A model generated the notes under the pieces. It did no database searches and had not been told where the DNA came from. It worked only from the letters and a program-made list of their open reading frames with translations. From Pelomonas caseinilytica (GTDB lineage: Bacteria > Pseudomonadota > Gammaproteobacteria > Burkholderiales > Burkholderiaceae_C): a stretch of DNA of 64,000 nucleotides. This document shows positions 37,264 through 47,369 of this stretch, piece after piece. The stretch covers positions 1-64,000 of the forward strand of contig NZ_JAJTWT010000016.1 of the NCBI RefSeq assembly GCF_021353235.1, given 5' to 3'. Within the stretch, counting starts at the first letter, position 1, and the number at the start of each line of letters is the position of its first letter. The position numbers and the translations under genes are program-made.

Positions 37264-39062
37264 GCTCCACCTCCGACCGCCCCGCCTCCAAGCAGGCCCG
37301 CTCGCTCAGCGGCCTGCTGCCCTTCCTGCGGCCCTACCGCGTCCAGATCGGCCTGGCCCTGGTGATGCTGGTGCTCGCCGCCCTGGCGACGCTGGCCTTC
37401 CCCATCGCGCTGCGCGGCCTCATCGACGCCGGCTTCGGCGCCAGCAACCCCGGCGAGCGGCTGATGGCCCTGCGCGAGCACTTCCTCGCCATGTTCGGCG
37501 TGGGCGCGGCCCTCGGGGTGTTCTCGGCTTCGCGCTTCTACATGGTGACCTGGCTGGGCGAACGCGTGACCGCCGACCTGCGCAACGCCGTCTACACCCA
37601 CGTGCTGCGGCAGAGCCCCGAGTTCTTCGAGACCACGCAGACCGGTGAGGTGCTGTCGCGTATCACGACGGACACCACCGTCGTGCAGACCGTCGTCGGC
37701 TCCAGCCTTTCCATGGGCCTGCGCAACACGGTGATGGGCGTGGGCGCCCTGGTGATGCTCGTCGTCACCAACCCCTACGTGATGGGCCAGGTGCTGGGCA
37801 TCCTGGTGCTCATCGTCGCGCCGGCCCTGTACTTCGGCCGCCGCGTGCGCAAGCTCTCGCGCGCCAGCCAGGACCGCGTCGCCGACACCTCGGCCATCGC
37901 CGCCGAGGTGCTGAACGCCGTCACCGTCGTGCAGAGCTACACCCAGGAGGGCGCCGAGGCGCGGCGCTTCGCCGCCGCGAGCGAAGCCGCCTTCGACACG
38001 GCCCGCAAGCGCACCAAGGTCCGCAGCTTCCTGGTGGCCTTCATCATCACGGCCGTCTTCGGCGCCATGCTCTGGGGCCTGTACCAAGGCACCCAGGCCG
38101 TCATCGCCGGCAAGATCACCGCGGGCCACCTGGGCCAGACCGTCGTCTACGTGACCCTGTTGGTCAGCTCGGTGGCGGTGCTCGCGGAAGTGTGGGGCGA
38201 CGTGCTGCGCGCCGCCGGCGCCACCGAGCGCCTCGTCGAGCTGATGGAGGCCCGCTCGCCCGTGGCCGACCCGCCGACGCCCCAGGCCCTGCCCCTGCCT
38301 TCGGGCGGCAGCCGCGTCGAGTTCGACGCCATCCGCTTCCACTACCCCTCGCGCCCGCTGACGGCGGCACTGGACGGCATCTCGCTGACCGTCGAACCCG
38401 GCGAGACCGTCGCCCTGGTGGGGCCCAGCGGCGCGGGCAAGACGACGCTCTTCCAGCTGCTTCTGCGCTTCTACGACCCGCAGAGCGGCCAGATCCGACT
38501 GAACGGCCTGCCCACGCAGAGCCTCAGCCTGGCCGACCTGCGCGCCAGCGTCGGCCTGGTGCCGCAGGACAGCGTCATCTTCTCGACGACGGCGCTGGAG
38601 AACATCCGCTACGGCCGCCCGAATGCCAGCGACGAGGAGGTCATGGCCGCCGCCCGCGCCGCCTTCGCCGACGACTTCATCCGCGCCCTGCCCGAGGGCT
38701 ACCAGAGCTTCCTCGGCGAGCGCGGCGTGCGCCTGTCGGGCGGCCAGCGCCAGCGCATCAGCATCGCCCGCGCCATGCTCAAGAACCCGCCGCTGCTGCT
38801 GCTCGACGAGGCGACGAGCGCGCTGGACGCGGAAAGCGAACGCGTCGTCCAGGCGGCATTGGAGGCGGCGATGCAGCACCGCACGACGCTGGTCATTGCC
38901 CACCGCCTGGCCACCATTCAGAAGGCCGACCGCATCGTCGTGCTGGAAGCGGGCCGCATCGTCGACATCGGCCGCCACGAGGAGCTGGTGGCACGCGGCG
39001 GGCTGTATGCGAGGTTGGCGGCGATGCAGTTCGGGCTGGAGAACGAGGGCGTGACGGGCTGA
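37260..39062 (+). CDS. ABC exporter, fused membrane and ATPase domains (MsbA-like)
   Basis: A 600-residue half-transporter expected to act as a homodimer. Residues about 20-310 form the six-helix type I exporter domain (GEVLSRITTDTTVVQTVVG is the coupling region). The ATPase has Walker A GPSGAGKTT (about 387), signature LSGGQRQRISIARAML, Walker B LLLLDEATSALD and the switch His in IAHRLATI. It resembles MsbA/LmrA-type lipid and drug exporters. Coupling to the DegT gene suggests export of an amino-sugar-modified compound, but that is only inference. Confidence 0.92.
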   Translation: MSSTSDRPASKQARSLSGLLPFLRPYRVQIGLALVMLVLAALATLAFPIALRGLIDAGFGASNPGERLMALREHFLAMFGVGAALGVFSASRFYMVTWLGERVTADLRNAVYTHVLRQSPEFFETTQTGEVLSRITTDTTVVQTVVGSSLSMGLRNTVMGVGALVMLVVTNPYVMGQVLGILVLIVAPALYFGRRVRKLSRASQDRVADTSAIAAEVLNAVTVVQSYTQEGAEARRFAAASEAAFDTARKRTKVRSFLVAFIITAVFGAMLWGLYQGTQAVIAGKITAGHLGQTVVYVTLLVSSVAVLAEVWGDVLRAAGATERLVELMEARSPVADPPTPQALPLPSGGSRVEFDAIRFHYPSRPLTAALDGISLTVEPGETVALVGPSGAGKTTLFQLLLRFYDPQSGQIRLNGLPTQSLSLADLRASVGLVPQDSVIFSTTALENIRYGRPNASDEEVMAAARAAFADDFIRALPEGYQSFLGERGVRLSGGQRQRISIARAMLKNPPLLLLDEATSALDAESERVVQAALEAAMQHRTTLVIAHRLATIQKADRIVVLEAGRIVDIGRHEELVARGGLYARLAAMQFGLENEGVTG

Positions 39063-39083
39063 GGGGCGCGACGCGCCAAGCCC

Positions 39084-39407
39084 TCAGAGGTTCAGGAAGG
39101 GATCGAACACCTCCATCCCCAACGCCTTGAAGTCCGCCACGTTGCGCGTGGCGACGGTCAGGCCATGCACCTGGACGGTGGCCGCAATCATGGCGTCCTC
39201 GTACAGGATGTCGGACTTCCGGTGCATCAGACGGGCCCAGGCCCGGAACGCCGAGGCGTCCATGGGCAGGACGTCCAAGGGAACGTCAAGGCAGACGGCG
39301 CAACCGCGCATTCGGTCACAGACCGCGCCTGAATAGCCGACCGCGACTGAATGGTTATTCACTTTCTCCTTGCCTTGGCTCTGTCGATAAATAGAATGAA
39401 CGATCAT
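39084..39407 (-). pseudogene. Decayed PIN-domain toxin (VapC-like), N-terminus missing
   Basis: The last 75 or so codons read like the C-terminal half of a VapC PIN ribonuclease: LPMDASAFRAWARLMHRKSD, then YEDAMIAATVQVHGLTVATRNVADF and a FDPFLNL ending. The start of the family (a buried MIxxDTN strand with the first catalytic Asp) is absent; the first 30 codons are unrelated. The apparent ATG at 39407 lies in a palindrome upstream of the efflux operon. No antitoxin gene is adjacent. Most likely a remnant left when its 5' half and antitoxin were deleted. Confidence 0.75.
39348..39361. promoter_or_regulatory. Candidate operator 1 upstream of the RND efflux operon
   Basis: TGAATGGTTATTCA is an inverted repeat with 5-base arms and a 4-base spacer. 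It is followed by CTTT, like the second site 46 bases downstream, so both end in ATTCACTTT. It lies 127 bases before the efflux operon start codon. Confidence 0.45.
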
Positions 39408-39409
39408 TC
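39394..39409. promoter_or_regulatory. Candidate TetR-type operator 2 upstream of the RND efflux operon
   Basis: GAATGAACGATCATTC is a perfect inverted repeat (GAATGA-N4-TCATTC), in an AT-rich stretch 78 bases before the adaptor gene. Its size and position fit the operator of a TetR-family efflux repressor, and one is encoded at the end of this operon (45340-45942). Assignment of that protein to this site is inference. Confidence 0.55.
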
Positions 39410-39487
39410 ACTTTTCAAAACGTTCGACGGTGCCCGCGCCTGACCGGCCGCGACGCCCGCCGGTCCACCGTCCTCCCGGAGCGCCTC

Positions 39488-40681
39488 ATGCCCACATCGC
39501 CTGCAACCCTTCCCCCGCCTTCGGCGCCGGCCCGCTGGCCCCTCCTCGCCACCCTGGCCTTGTCGCTCACTGCCGCCGCCGTCCTGACGGCCTGCGGACC
39601 TGCCGACGCCCAGGGCGGGCCGCCGGCGCAGGGCCCGGCGCCGGTGGGTGTCGTCAAGCTCCAGCCGCAGCGCGTGGACTTGAATGCCGAACTCGCCGGC
39701 CGCACGGTGGCCACCCAGGTGGCCGAGGTGAGGCCGCAGGTCACCGGCCTCGTCAAGGCCCGCGCATTCACCGAGGGCAGCGAGGTCAAGGCCGGCCAAT
39801 TGCTCTACCAGATCGACCCCGCCAGCTACCAGGCCGCGCTCGACAGCGCAAAGGCGACGCTCGCCAAGGCCGAGGCCAATGCGACGACGGCGCGCCTCAA
39901 GGCCGGCCGCTACGTGGAACTGGCCGGCATCGACGCCGTCAGCAAGCAGCTGAGCGACGACGCCCAGGCCGCGCTCAAGCAGGCGCAGGCCGACGTGGAG
40001 GCCGCCCGGGCCGCCGTGCGCACCGCCCAGATCGACCTCGACCGCACCCGCGTGACGGCGCCGGTGGCCGGCCGCATCGGCCGCTCGGCGGTCACGCCCG
40101 GCGCCCTGGTCACCGCCAACCAGGCGACCGCCCTGGCCACGGTGCAGCAGCTCGACCCCATCTACGTGGACGTGACCCAGACCAGCGCCGAGCTGCTGCG
40201 CCTGCAGCGCCAGCTGGCCGACGGCACGCTGCAACGCGACGCCGCCGGCCAGGCGCGGGTGAAGCTGCTGCTGGAGGACGGCAGCAGCTACCCGCTGGAA
40301 GGCCGGCTGCAGTTCTCCGAGGTGCAGGTGGACCCGGGCAGCGGCAGCGTCACGCTGCGCGCCCAGTTCCCCAATCCGAAGCGGCAGTTGCTGCCGGGCA
40401 TGTATGTGCGCGCCCAGGTGCAGACCGGTACCCAGGCCCAGGCCCTGCTCGTGCCGCAAGCGGCCGTCTCGCGCGATGCCCGCGGCAACGCCACGGCCTT
40501 GGTGCTGAAGGACGGCAAGGTCGAAGCCCGCCTGCTGCAGACCGCCGGCGTCGTGCAGGGCCAATGGCTGGTGACCGGCGGCCTGGCCGCTGGCGAGCAG
40601 CTCATCGTCGACGGCCTGCAGCGCCTGCGCCCCGGCATGCCGGCCCAGGCCGTGCCGGCCAGCGCCGCGGCGGCCCGCTGA
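39488..40681 (+). CDS. RND efflux periplasmic adaptor (membrane fusion lipoprotein)
   Basis: Periplasmic adaptor bridging the RND pump and outer-membrane channel. The 397-residue product has a lipoprotein signal with lipobox LTAC (Cys36). The usual order follows: barrel-sandwich (EVRPQVTGLVKARAFTEGSEVKAGQLLYQIDPA), helical hairpin (about 115-185), lipoyl half-motif (LDRTRVTAPVAGRIGRS) and beta-barrel. This is the AcrA/MexA class. ATG 39488 has GGAG 8 bases upstream. It is the first gene of a three-gene pump operon with a TetR gene behind it. Confidence 0.95.
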   Translation: MPTSPATLPPPSAPARWPLLATLALSLTAAAVLTACGPADAQGGPPAQGPAPVGVVKLQPQRVDLNAELAGRTVATQVAEVRPQVTGLVKARAFTEGSEVKAGQLLYQIDPASYQAALDSAKATLAKAEANATTARLKAGRYVELAGIDAVSKQLSDDAQAALKQAQADVEAARAAVRTAQIDLDRTRVTAPVAGRIGRSAVTPGALVTANQATALATVQQLDPIYVDVTQTSAELLRLQRQLADGTLQRDAAGQARVKLLLEDGSSYPLEGRLQFSEVQVDPGSGSVTLRAQFPNPKRQLLPGMYVRAQVQTGTQAQALLVPQAAVSRDARGNATALVLKDGKVEARLLQTAGVVQGQWLVTGGLAAGEQLIVDGLQRLRPGMPAQAVPASAAAAR

Positions 40682-40699
40682 TCGGGAAGGAGCCCACCC

Positions 40700-43600
40700 A
40701 TGTCACGCTTCTTCATCGACCGCCCCATCTTCGCGTGGGTGCTGGCCATCGTCGTCATGCTGGCCGGCGTGCTGTCCATCCGCGCGCTGCCGGTGTCGCA
40801 GTACCCCAGCATCGCGCCGCCGCAGGTCAGCATCAACGCGCGCTACCCGGGCGCCTCGGCCAAGACGCTGGAAGACACGGTCACCCAGGTCATCGAGCAG
40901 AAGCTCAAGGGCCTGGACGGCATGACCTACATGTCCTCCACGTCGGACTCGCAGGGCAACGCCACCATCACCGTCACCTTCAACGCCGGCACCAATCCCG
41001 ACATCGCCCAGGTGCAGGTGCAGAACAAGCTGCAGGCGGCCACGCCGCTGCTGCCGCAGGAGGTGCAGCGCCAGGGCGTCACGGTCACCAAGTCGACCAT
41101 CAACTTCCTGCTCGTGCTGGGCTTCGTGTCGGAGGACGGCAAGCTCTCGCAGGTGGACCTGGCGGACTACGTCTCGTCCAACGTGCTGGACCCGCTCAGC
41201 CGCGTCGACGGCGTGGGCGAGGTGCAGCTCTTCGGCGCGCAGTACGCCATGCGCATCTGGCTGAACCCGACCCAGCTGGCCCAGTACGGCCTGACGCCGG
41301 ACGACGTCTCCGCCGCCATCCAGGCGCAGAACGCCCAGGTCTCGGCCGGCCAGCTCGGTGCGGCGCCGGCCGCTGCCGGCCAGCAGCTCAACGCCACCGT
41401 CACGGCGCAGTCGCGGCTGCAGACGGCCGAGCAGTTCCGCGAGATCGTGCTCAAGACCCAGGCGAGCGGTGCCACCGTGCACCTGCGCGACGTGGCCCGC
41501 GTGGAGCTGGGCGCGGAGAACTACGCCACCGTCTCCCGCTACAACGGCAAGCCCGCCGCCGGCGTGGCCGTCAAGCTCGCCACCGGCGCCAACGCCCTGG
41601 CCACGGCCAAGGCCGTCGAGGCCGAGGTCAAGCGCCTGGAGGGCTTCATGCCGGCCGGCATGAAGGCGGTGCTGCCCTATGACAGCACGCCCTTCGTGCA
41701 GGTGTCCATCGAGGAGGTGGTGAAGACGCTGGCCGAGGCCGTCGTGCTGGTCTTCCTGGTGATGTACCTCTTCCTGCAGAACTTCCGCGCGACGCTGATC
41801 CCGACCATCGCCGTGCCGGTGGTGCTGCTGGGCACCTTCGGCGTCATGGCCGCGGCGGGCTTCTCCATCAACACGCTGACCATGTTCGGCCTGGTGCTGG
41901 CCATCGGCCTGCTGGTGGACGACGCCATCGTGGTGGTGGAGAACGTCGAGCGCGTGATGACCGAGGAGGGCCTGCCGCCCAAGGAGGCCACGCGCAAGTC
42001 CATGGGCCAGATCAGCGGCGCCCTCGTGGGCATCGCCCTGGTGCTGTCGGCGGTGTTCGTGCCCATGGCCTTCTTCGGCGGGTCGACGGGCGTCATCTAC
42101 CGCCAGTTCTCCATCACCATCGTGTCGGCGATGGTGCTGTCGGTGCTGGTGGCCATGGTGCTGACGCCGGCCTTGTGCGCCACGCTGCTCAAGCCGGCTG
42201 GATCTGGCCATGAGGGCCCCGCCACGCACGGCTTCTTCGGCGCCTTCAACCGCCGCTTCGAGGCCCTGACCGGCGGCTACGAAGGCCTGGTGGCGCGCAT
42301 GCTGCGCCGCTGGGGCCGCCAGCTCGTCGTCTACGGCCTCATCGTGGCCGGCATGGCGGTGCTCTTCCTGCGCCTGCCCACGGCCTTCCTGCCCGAGGAG
42401 GACCAGGGCATCCTGTTCTCGCAGATCCAGCTGCCCGCCGGCGCCACCCAGGGCCGCACCCTGGAGGTCGTGCAACGCGTGGAAGACCACTTCCTGAACA
42501 ACGAGAAGGCGAACGTGGAGTCCGTCTTCGCCGTGACCGGCTTCAGCTTCGCCGGCCAGGGCGAGAACATGGCCATCTCCTTCGTGAAGATGAAGGACTG
42601 GTCCGAGCGCAAGGGACGCGACCAGTCCGTGCAGGCCGTCGCCGGCCGGGCCATGGGCCGCTTCATGCAGTTCCGCGACGCCATGGCCTTCGCCTTCGCT
42701 CCGCCGGCCGTGCTGGAGCTGGGCAATGCCAACGGCTTCGACGCCTACCTGCAGGACCAGGCCGGCGTGGGCCGCGAGACGCTGATGGCCGCGCGCAACC
42801 AATTCCTCGGCATGGCTTCGCAGGACCCGCGCCTGATGGCCGTTCGCCCCAACGGCCTGGAAGACGCCCCGCAGCTGCGCCTGGACATCGACACCGCCAA
42901 GGCCGGCGCCCTGGGCCTGTCGGTGACCGACATCAACAGCCTGCTCTCCACCGCCTGGGGCGGCAGTTATGTCAACGACTTCATCGACCGCGGCCGCGTG
43001 AAGAAGGTCTATCTGCAGGCTGACGCGCCCTTCCGCATGCAGCCCGCCGACCTCGACAGCTGGCGGGTGCGCAACGCCTCGGGCCAGATGGTGCCCTTCC
43101 CTGCCTTCGGCACCGCGCGATGGGAGCTGGGCTCGCCCCGCCTGGAGCGCTACAACGGCCTGCCCGCGGTGGAGCTGCTGGGCCAGCCGGCACCGGGCCT
43201 CAGTTCGGGCGCGGCCATGCAGGCCGTGCAGGAGATTGCCGCAAAGCTGCCGCCCGGCGTGGGCCTGAGCTGGACGGGCCTGAGCTACCAGGAGCGCCTC
43301 ACCGGCGGCCAGGCGCCCATGCTGTATGCGCTGTCGCTGCTGGTGGTCTTCCTGTGCCTGGCGGCGCTGTACGAGAGCTGGTCGGTGCCCGTGGCGGTGA
43401 TGCTCGTCGTGCCGCTCGGCGTCATCGGCGCCCTGCTGGCGGCCATGGGCCGCGGCCTGGCCAACGACGTGTATTTCCAGGTCGGCCTGCTGACCACCAT
43501 CGGGCTGTCCGCCAAGAACGCCATCCTCATCGTGGAGTTCGCCAAGGCACAGATGGAGGCCGGCAAGGACGCCGTCGCCGCCACGCTGGAGGCGGTGCGC

Positions 43601-43867
43601 CTGCGACTGCGGCCCATCCTGATGACCTCGCTCGCCTTCGGCCTGGGCGTGCTGCCGCTGGCCCTGGCCCATGGCGCCGGCTCAGGCAGCCAGAACGCCA
43701 TCGGCACCGGCGTGCTGGGCGGCGTGGTCTCCGCCACGGTGCTGGGCCTGCTGTTCGTGCCGGTCTTCTTCGTCGTCGTGCGGCGCTTCTTCCCGGGCCG
43801 CCCGGCCGCTCCCGTTGCAACCCCGCCGCAGGGCATGACGCCCGCGGCTTCCCCGGAGGGCCTCTGA
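40700..43867 (+). CDS. RND multidrug efflux pump inner-membrane protein (HAE1 family)
   Basis: A 1055-residue proton-driven pump of the AcrB/MexB family, normal length. It starts [21 protein letters not shown]. The proton-relay aspartates lie in [17 protein letters not shown] (about residues 406-407) and the relay Lys in [15 protein letters not shown] (about 937). The GAINxTGS-type and porter-domain features are consistent with hydrophobic drug export. Eighteen bases after the adaptor gene and one base before the channel gene. Substrate specificity cannot be read from the sequence. Confidence 0.97.
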   Translation: MSRFFIDRPIFAWVLAIVVMLAGVLSIRALPVSQYPSIAPPQVSINARYPGASAKTLEDTVTQVIEQKLKGLDGMTYMSSTSDSQGNATITVTFNAGTNPDIAQVQVQNKLQAATPLLPQEVQRQGVTVTKSTINFLLVLGFVSEDGKLSQVDLADYVSSNVLDPLSRVDGVGEVQLFGAQYAMRIWLNPTQLAQYGLTPDDVSAAIQAQNAQVSAGQLGAAPAAAGQQLNATVTAQSRLQTAEQFREIVLKTQASGATVHLRDVARVELGAENYATVSRYNGKPAAGVAVKLATGANALATAKAVEAEVKRLEGFMPAGMKAVLPYDSTPFVQVSIEEVVKTLAEAVVLVFLVMYLFLQNFRATLIPTIAVPVVLLGTFGVMAAAGFSINTLTMFGLVLAIGLLVDDAIVVVENVERVMTEEGLPPKEATRKSMGQISGALVGIALVLSAVFVPMAFFGGSTGVIYRQFSITIVSAMVLSVLVAMVLTPALCATLLKPAGSGHEGPATHGFFGAFNRRFEALTGGYEGLVARMLRRWGRQLVVYGLIVAGMAVLFLRLPTAFLPEEDQGILFSQIQLPAGATQGRTLEVVQRVEDHFLNNEKANVESVFAVTGFSFAGQGENMAISFVKMKDWSERKGRDQSVQAVAGRAMGRFMQFRDAMAFAFAPPAVLELGNANGFDAYLQDQAGVGRETLMAARNQFLGMASQDPRLMAVRPNGLEDAPQLRLDIDTAKAGALGLSVTDINSLLSTAWGGSYVNDFIDRGRVKKVYLQADAPFRMQPADLDSWRVRNASGQMVPFPAFGTARWELGSPRLERYNGLPAVELLGQPAPGLSSGAAMQAVQEIAAKLPPGVGLSWTGLSYQERLTGGQAPMLYALSLLVVFLCLAALYESWSVPVAVMLVVPLGVIGALLAAMGRGLANDVYFQVGLLTTIGLSAKNAILIVEFAKAQMEAGKDAVAATLEAVRLRLRPILMTSLAFGLGVLPLALAHGAGSGSQNAIGTGVLGGVVSATVLGLLFVPVFFVVVRRFFPGRPAAPVATPPQGMTPAASPEGL

Positions 43868-43868
43868 C

Positions 43869-45326
43869 ATGCGCCCCACGCTGAACTTCTTCCTGCCCAC
43901 GCTGCTGACCGTGAGCCTGGCCCTGGCCGGCTGCATGTCGCTGGCCCCCGCTCACGAGCGCCCTGCCGCCCCGGTGGCCACTGACTGGCATGCGCCGGCA
44001 GCCGGCAGCACCGACGCCAAGGCCGCTGCCGACCTCGGCTGGCGCGAGTTCATCACCGACGCGCGGCTGCGCGAGGTCATCGAGCTCGCCCTGACCCAGA
44101 ACCGCGACCTGCGCGTGGCCCTGCTGAACGTGCAGCGCGCCCAGGCCCAGTACGGCGTGCAGCGGTCCGAGCAGCTGCCCAACGTCTCGGCCAGCGGCGG
44201 CCAGACGGCCCAGCGCGCGCCCGCCGGCCTCAGCGCCACCGGCCAGCCGGCCATCAGCCGGCAGTACACGGCCACCCTCGGCGTGAGCGCCTTCGAGCTG
44301 GACCTCTTCGGCCGCGTGAAGAGCCTGAGCGACGCGGCCCTGCAGCAGGTCCTCGCCACCGAAGAGGGGCGGCGCAGCACGCAGCTCAGCCTCGTCGCCC
44401 AGGTCGCCGCCGGCTGGCTGACCGTGGCCGCCGACCAGGAGCGCCTGCAACTGACCGAGCAGACGCTCAAGGCCCGCGAGGACAGCCTGCGCCTCACGCA
44501 GCGCCTGCAGGCGGGAGGCGTGTCCTCGACGCTGGACCTGCGCCAAGCCGAGATCGCCGTCGAGCAGGCCCGCACCGACCTGGCCACCTTGACGCGGCAA
44601 CTCGCCGGTGACCGAAACGCGCTGGAGCTGCTCGTCGGCGCGCCGCTGCAGGCCCGCCACTGGCCCGTGGCAGCAAGCGCCGACGCGGCGACCCTGACGA
44701 CCGAGCTGCCCGCCGGCCTGCCCTCGGAAGTGCTGCTGCAAAGGCCCGACGTGCAGCAGGCCGAACACAGCCTGCAGGCGGCCGAGGCGCAGATCGGCGC
44801 GGCGCGCGCCGCCTTCTTCCCGCGCATCAGCCTGACGGCCAGCGCCGGCAGCGCCAGCCCCGCGCTGGACGGCCTCTTCCGCAACGGAACCGGCCTGTGG
44901 AGCTTCATGCCGCAGCTCAGCCTGCCGATCTTCGACGCCGGTCGCAACCGCGCGCAGCTCAAGACGGCGCAGGTGGACCGCGACATCGCCGTGGCCCAGT
45001 ACGAGAAGGCCATCCAGGGCGCCTTCCGCGAGGTGGCCGACGGCCTGGCCGAACGGGCGACGCTCGTCCAGCAGGGCCAGGCCCAGCGGCGGCTGGTCTC
45101 GCACAGCGCCGACGCGCTGCGGCTGGCGGAGGCACGCTTCCGTGCCGGCGTGGACGACCGCCTGGCCACGCTGGACGCCCAGCGCTCCCTCTACGCCGCC
45201 CAGCAGGGCCTGGTGCAGGTGCAACTGGCGCAGCAGCTCAACCGCGTGACGCTGTACAAGGCCCTCGGCGGAGGCGCACTGGCCGACGCGGATGCAGCTT
45301 CCGCACCGCGACAATCGGGAGGCTGA
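43869..45326 (+). CDS. Outer-membrane efflux channel lipoprotein (OprM/NodT type)
   Basis: A 485-residue TolC-like channel subunit. The lipobox LAGC (Cys22) marks a lipoprotein as in OprM. Two repeated outer-membrane efflux domains are visible: TQNRDLRVALLNVQRAQAQYGVQRSEQLPNVSA (landmark of the first) and FPRISLTASAGSASPALDGLF (second). DLRQAEIAVEQARTDLA and LPAGLPSEVLLQRPDVQQAE are typical family stretches. It completes the tripartite pump with the two genes upstream. Confidence 0.95.
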   Translation: MRPTLNFFLPTLLTVSLALAGCMSLAPAHERPAAPVATDWHAPAAGSTDAKAAADLGWREFITDARLREVIELALTQNRDLRVALLNVQRAQAQYGVQRSEQLPNVSASGGQTAQRAPAGLSATGQPAISRQYTATLGVSAFELDLFGRVKSLSDAALQQVLATEEGRRSTQLSLVAQVAAGWLTVAADQERLQLTEQTLKAREDSLRLTQRLQAGGVSSTLDLRQAEIAVEQARTDLATLTRQLAGDRNALELLVGAPLQARHWPVAASADAATLTTELPAGLPSEVLLQRPDVQQAEHSLQAAEAQIGAARAAFFPRISLTASAGSASPALDGLFRNGTGLWSFMPQLSLPIFDAGRNRAQLKTAQVDRDIAVAQYEKAIQGAFREVADGLAERATLVQQGQAQRRLVSHSADALRLAEARFRAGVDDRLATLDAQRSLYAAQQGLVQVQLAQQLNRVTLYKALGGGALADADAASAPRQSGG

Positions 45327-45339
45327 ACTCACGCCCGCC

Positions 45340-45942
45340 ATGACCACCGCCCCCACCGAACGCGCCCAGGCCCGCCGCCAGCAGGTGCTGGACGCCGCCT
45401 CCGATGCCTTCCGCCGCCGCGGCTTCCACGCCGCCAGCATGGCCGAGATCGCCAAGCTGGCCGGCATGAGCCCGGGCCACATCTACAACCTGTTCGAGAA
45501 CAAGGACGAAATCATCGCGGCCATCGTCGAGCGCGACTGCGAGGAGATCGTGCGGCGCATCGCCGAGCTGCAGCAGGAGGGTGATGTCCTGCAGTCCATG
45601 CTGGGCCAGACGGAAGTGGCCATCGACGAGTCCACACAGATCGCCGACGCCGCCCTGGAGCTGGAGGTTCTGGCCGAGGCCAGCCGCAACCCCAGGCTGG
45701 CCGCGGTGATGCACGCCAACGAGGCGGTAGTCAACGCCAAGGCCCAGGGCCTCATCCGCCAGTCGCTGGGCGCGGCGGCGGACGAACTGCCCGCCGCGGA
45801 GATCGAGGGCCGGGCCCTGCTGCTGGCGGCGCTGTTCAACGGCCTGACCGTCATGAGCGTGCGCCAGCCCAACCTGGGCTCCCGCGCGGGCGACATCGCG
45901 CCGGTGATGCGCCGGGTGCTGCGGGTGCTGTTGGCACCCTGA
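45340..45942 (+). CDS. TetR-family transcriptional regulator
   Basis: A 200-residue repressor-type protein with the N-terminal TetR helix-turn-helix (ILD-like start [44 protein letters not shown] as landmark, residues about 10-55) and a C-terminal ligand-binding domain. ATG 45340 is chosen; the short upstream extension overlaps the end of the channel gene. It lies 13 bases after the channel gene and in the same direction, so it is probably cotranscribed and autoregulating. The palindromes at 39348 and 39394 are its best candidate operators. Confidence 0.9.
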   Translation: MTTAPTERAQARRQQVLDAASDAFRRRGFHAASMAEIAKLAGMSPGHIYNLFENKDEIIAAIVERDCEEIVRRIAELQQEGDVLQSMLGQTEVAIDESTQIADAALELEVLAEASRNPRLAAVMHANEAVVNAKAQGLIRQSLGAAADELPAAEIEGRALLLAALFNGLTVMSVRQPNLGSRAGDIAPVMRRVLRVLLAP

Positions 45943-45989
45943 GGACACGCCCGGCCGGGCGGGCGGCCAGTCGACGGAGAATGCGGGCC

Positions 45990-46796
45990 ATGAGCACGCC
46001 TCCCCGTCAGTACGAAGACTTCATGCGCCATGTGTTCGAGCATGGCGTGCAGAAAAGCGACCGCACAGGCACCGGCACGCGCAGCGTGTTCGGCCACCAG
46101 ATGCGCTTCGACCTCGCCGCCGGCTTCCCGCTGGTGACCACCAAGAAGGTCCACCTCAAGTCCATCATCCTGGAGCTGCTGTGGTTCCTGCGCGGCGACG
46201 GCAACGTCAGGTGGCTGCAGGAGCGCGGCGTGACGATCTGGGACGAGTGGGCACGGCCCGACGGCGACCTCGGCCCCGTCTACGGCGTGCAGTGGCGCAG
46301 CTGGCCCACGCCCGACGGGGGCCACATCGACCAGATCGCCGAGGTGGTCAAGCAGCTCAAGACCAACCCCGACAGCCGCCGCATCATCGTCAGCGCCTGG
46401 AACGTGGCCGACCTGCCCAGGATGGCCTTGATGCCCTGCCACGCCTTCTTCCAGTTCTACGTGGCGGACGGCAAGCTTAGCTGCCAGCTCTATCAGCGCA
46501 GTGCCGACATCTTCCTCGGCGTGCCCTTCAACATCGCCTCCTACGCCCTGTTGACGATGATGCTGGCCCAGCAGTGCGACCTGCAGCTCGGCGACTTCAT
46601 CTGGACGGGCGGCGACTGCCACATCTACGACAACCACGTCGAACAGGTACAGACCCAGCTCGCCCGCGAGCCGCGGCCCTACCCGACGATGACGATCAAG
46701 CGCCGCCCCGCCAGCCTCTTCGACTACGAGTTCGAGGACTTCGAGCTGAGCGGCTACGACCCCCACCCCGCCATCAAGGCGCCGGTCGCCGTATGA
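45990..46796 (+). CDS. thyA: Thymidylate synthase
   Basis: Methylates dUMP to dTMP using methylenetetrahydrofolate. The 268-residue product has the nucleophile Cys150 in [11 protein letters not shown], the dUMP-binding [19 protein letters not shown] block and the N-terminal [11 protein letters not shown] loop; the typical C-terminal IKAPVAV is intact. ATG 45990 has GGAGA about 9 bases upstream, better than ATG 45981. Followed by folA, the usual pairing since DHFR regenerates the folate it consumes. Confidence 0.98.
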   Translation: MSTPPRQYEDFMRHVFEHGVQKSDRTGTGTRSVFGHQMRFDLAAGFPLVTTKKVHLKSIILELLWFLRGDGNVRWLQERGVTIWDEWARPDGDLGPVYGVQWRSWPTPDGGHIDQIAEVVKQLKTNPDSRRIIVSAWNVADLPRMALMPCHAFFQFYVADGKLSCQLYQRSADIFLGVPFNIASYALLTMMLAQQCDLQLGDFIWTGGDCHIYDNHVEQVQTQLAREPRPYPTMTIKRRPASLFDYEFEDFELSGYDPHPAIKAPVAV

Positions 46797-46869
46797 GCGC
46801 AGCGCAGGGCCGCCTCAAGCAAGCTCGCTCCCGCTTGGCGGGACGGGCCGCAGGACCCAGGGTGCACCC

Positions 46870-47364
46870 ATGAGCCAAATCACGCTGGTCGCCGCCGTCG
46901 CCCGCGACGGCGCCATCGGACGCGACAACGCCCTGCTCTGGCGCATCCCCGAGGACATGGCCCGCTTCAAGGCGCTGACGGCCGGCAAGCCCGTCGTCAT
47001 GGGGCGGCGCACCTGGGATTCAATACCGGCCAGGTTCCGCCCGCTGCCCGGCCGGCGCAATCTCGTCATCAGCCGCAGCCTGCGGGAACTTCCAGGGGCC
47101 GAAGTGTTCCCAAGCCTGGACGACGCCCTGGCCGCCTGCGCGGCGGAGCCCGAGGTCTGCGTCATCGGCGGCAGCGAGATCTATGCCCTGGCCCTGCCCC
47201 GCGCCGACCGGCTGGCGCTGACGGAAGTGGATGTCGTCTGCCCCGATGCGGACCGCCATTTCCCTGCCTGGCCTCGCGACCGCTTCACCGAGGCCGCGCG
47301 CAGCGCCCATGCCAGCGCGGACGGCCAGCGCTTCGAATTTGTTGATTACCTTCGCAAGGAGTGA
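46870..47364 (+). CDS. folA: Dihydrofolate reductase
   Basis: Reduces dihydrofolate with NADPH. The 164-residue product shows the expected motifs: VAAVARDGAIGRDNALLWRIPEDM with the Trp and the substrate-binding acidic residue, VVMGRRTWDSI, LPGRRNLVISR and VIGGSEIYALALP. It lies 73 bases after thyA and 5 bases before the start of the DUF4337 gene. Ordinary chromosomal type, no sign of an acquired trimethoprim-resistance form. Confidence 0.97.
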   Translation: MSQITLVAAVARDGAIGRDNALLWRIPEDMARFKALTAGKPVVMGRRTWDSIPARFRPLPGRRNLVISRSLRELPGAEVFPSLDDALAACAAEPEVCVIGGSEIYALALPRADRLALTEVDVVCPDADRHFPAWPRDRFTEAARSAHASADGQRFEFVDYLRKE

Positions 47365-47369
47365 CTTTC

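Noticed and set aside
37071..38978. A 635-codon minus-strand open frame opposite the ABC exporter
   Set aside because: Antisense shadow; the coding strand shows all ABC exporter motifs.
40703..43672. A 989-codon minus-strand open frame opposite the RND pump gene
   Set aside because: Antisense shadow of the pump gene with His/Gln/Arg-rich composition and no domain.
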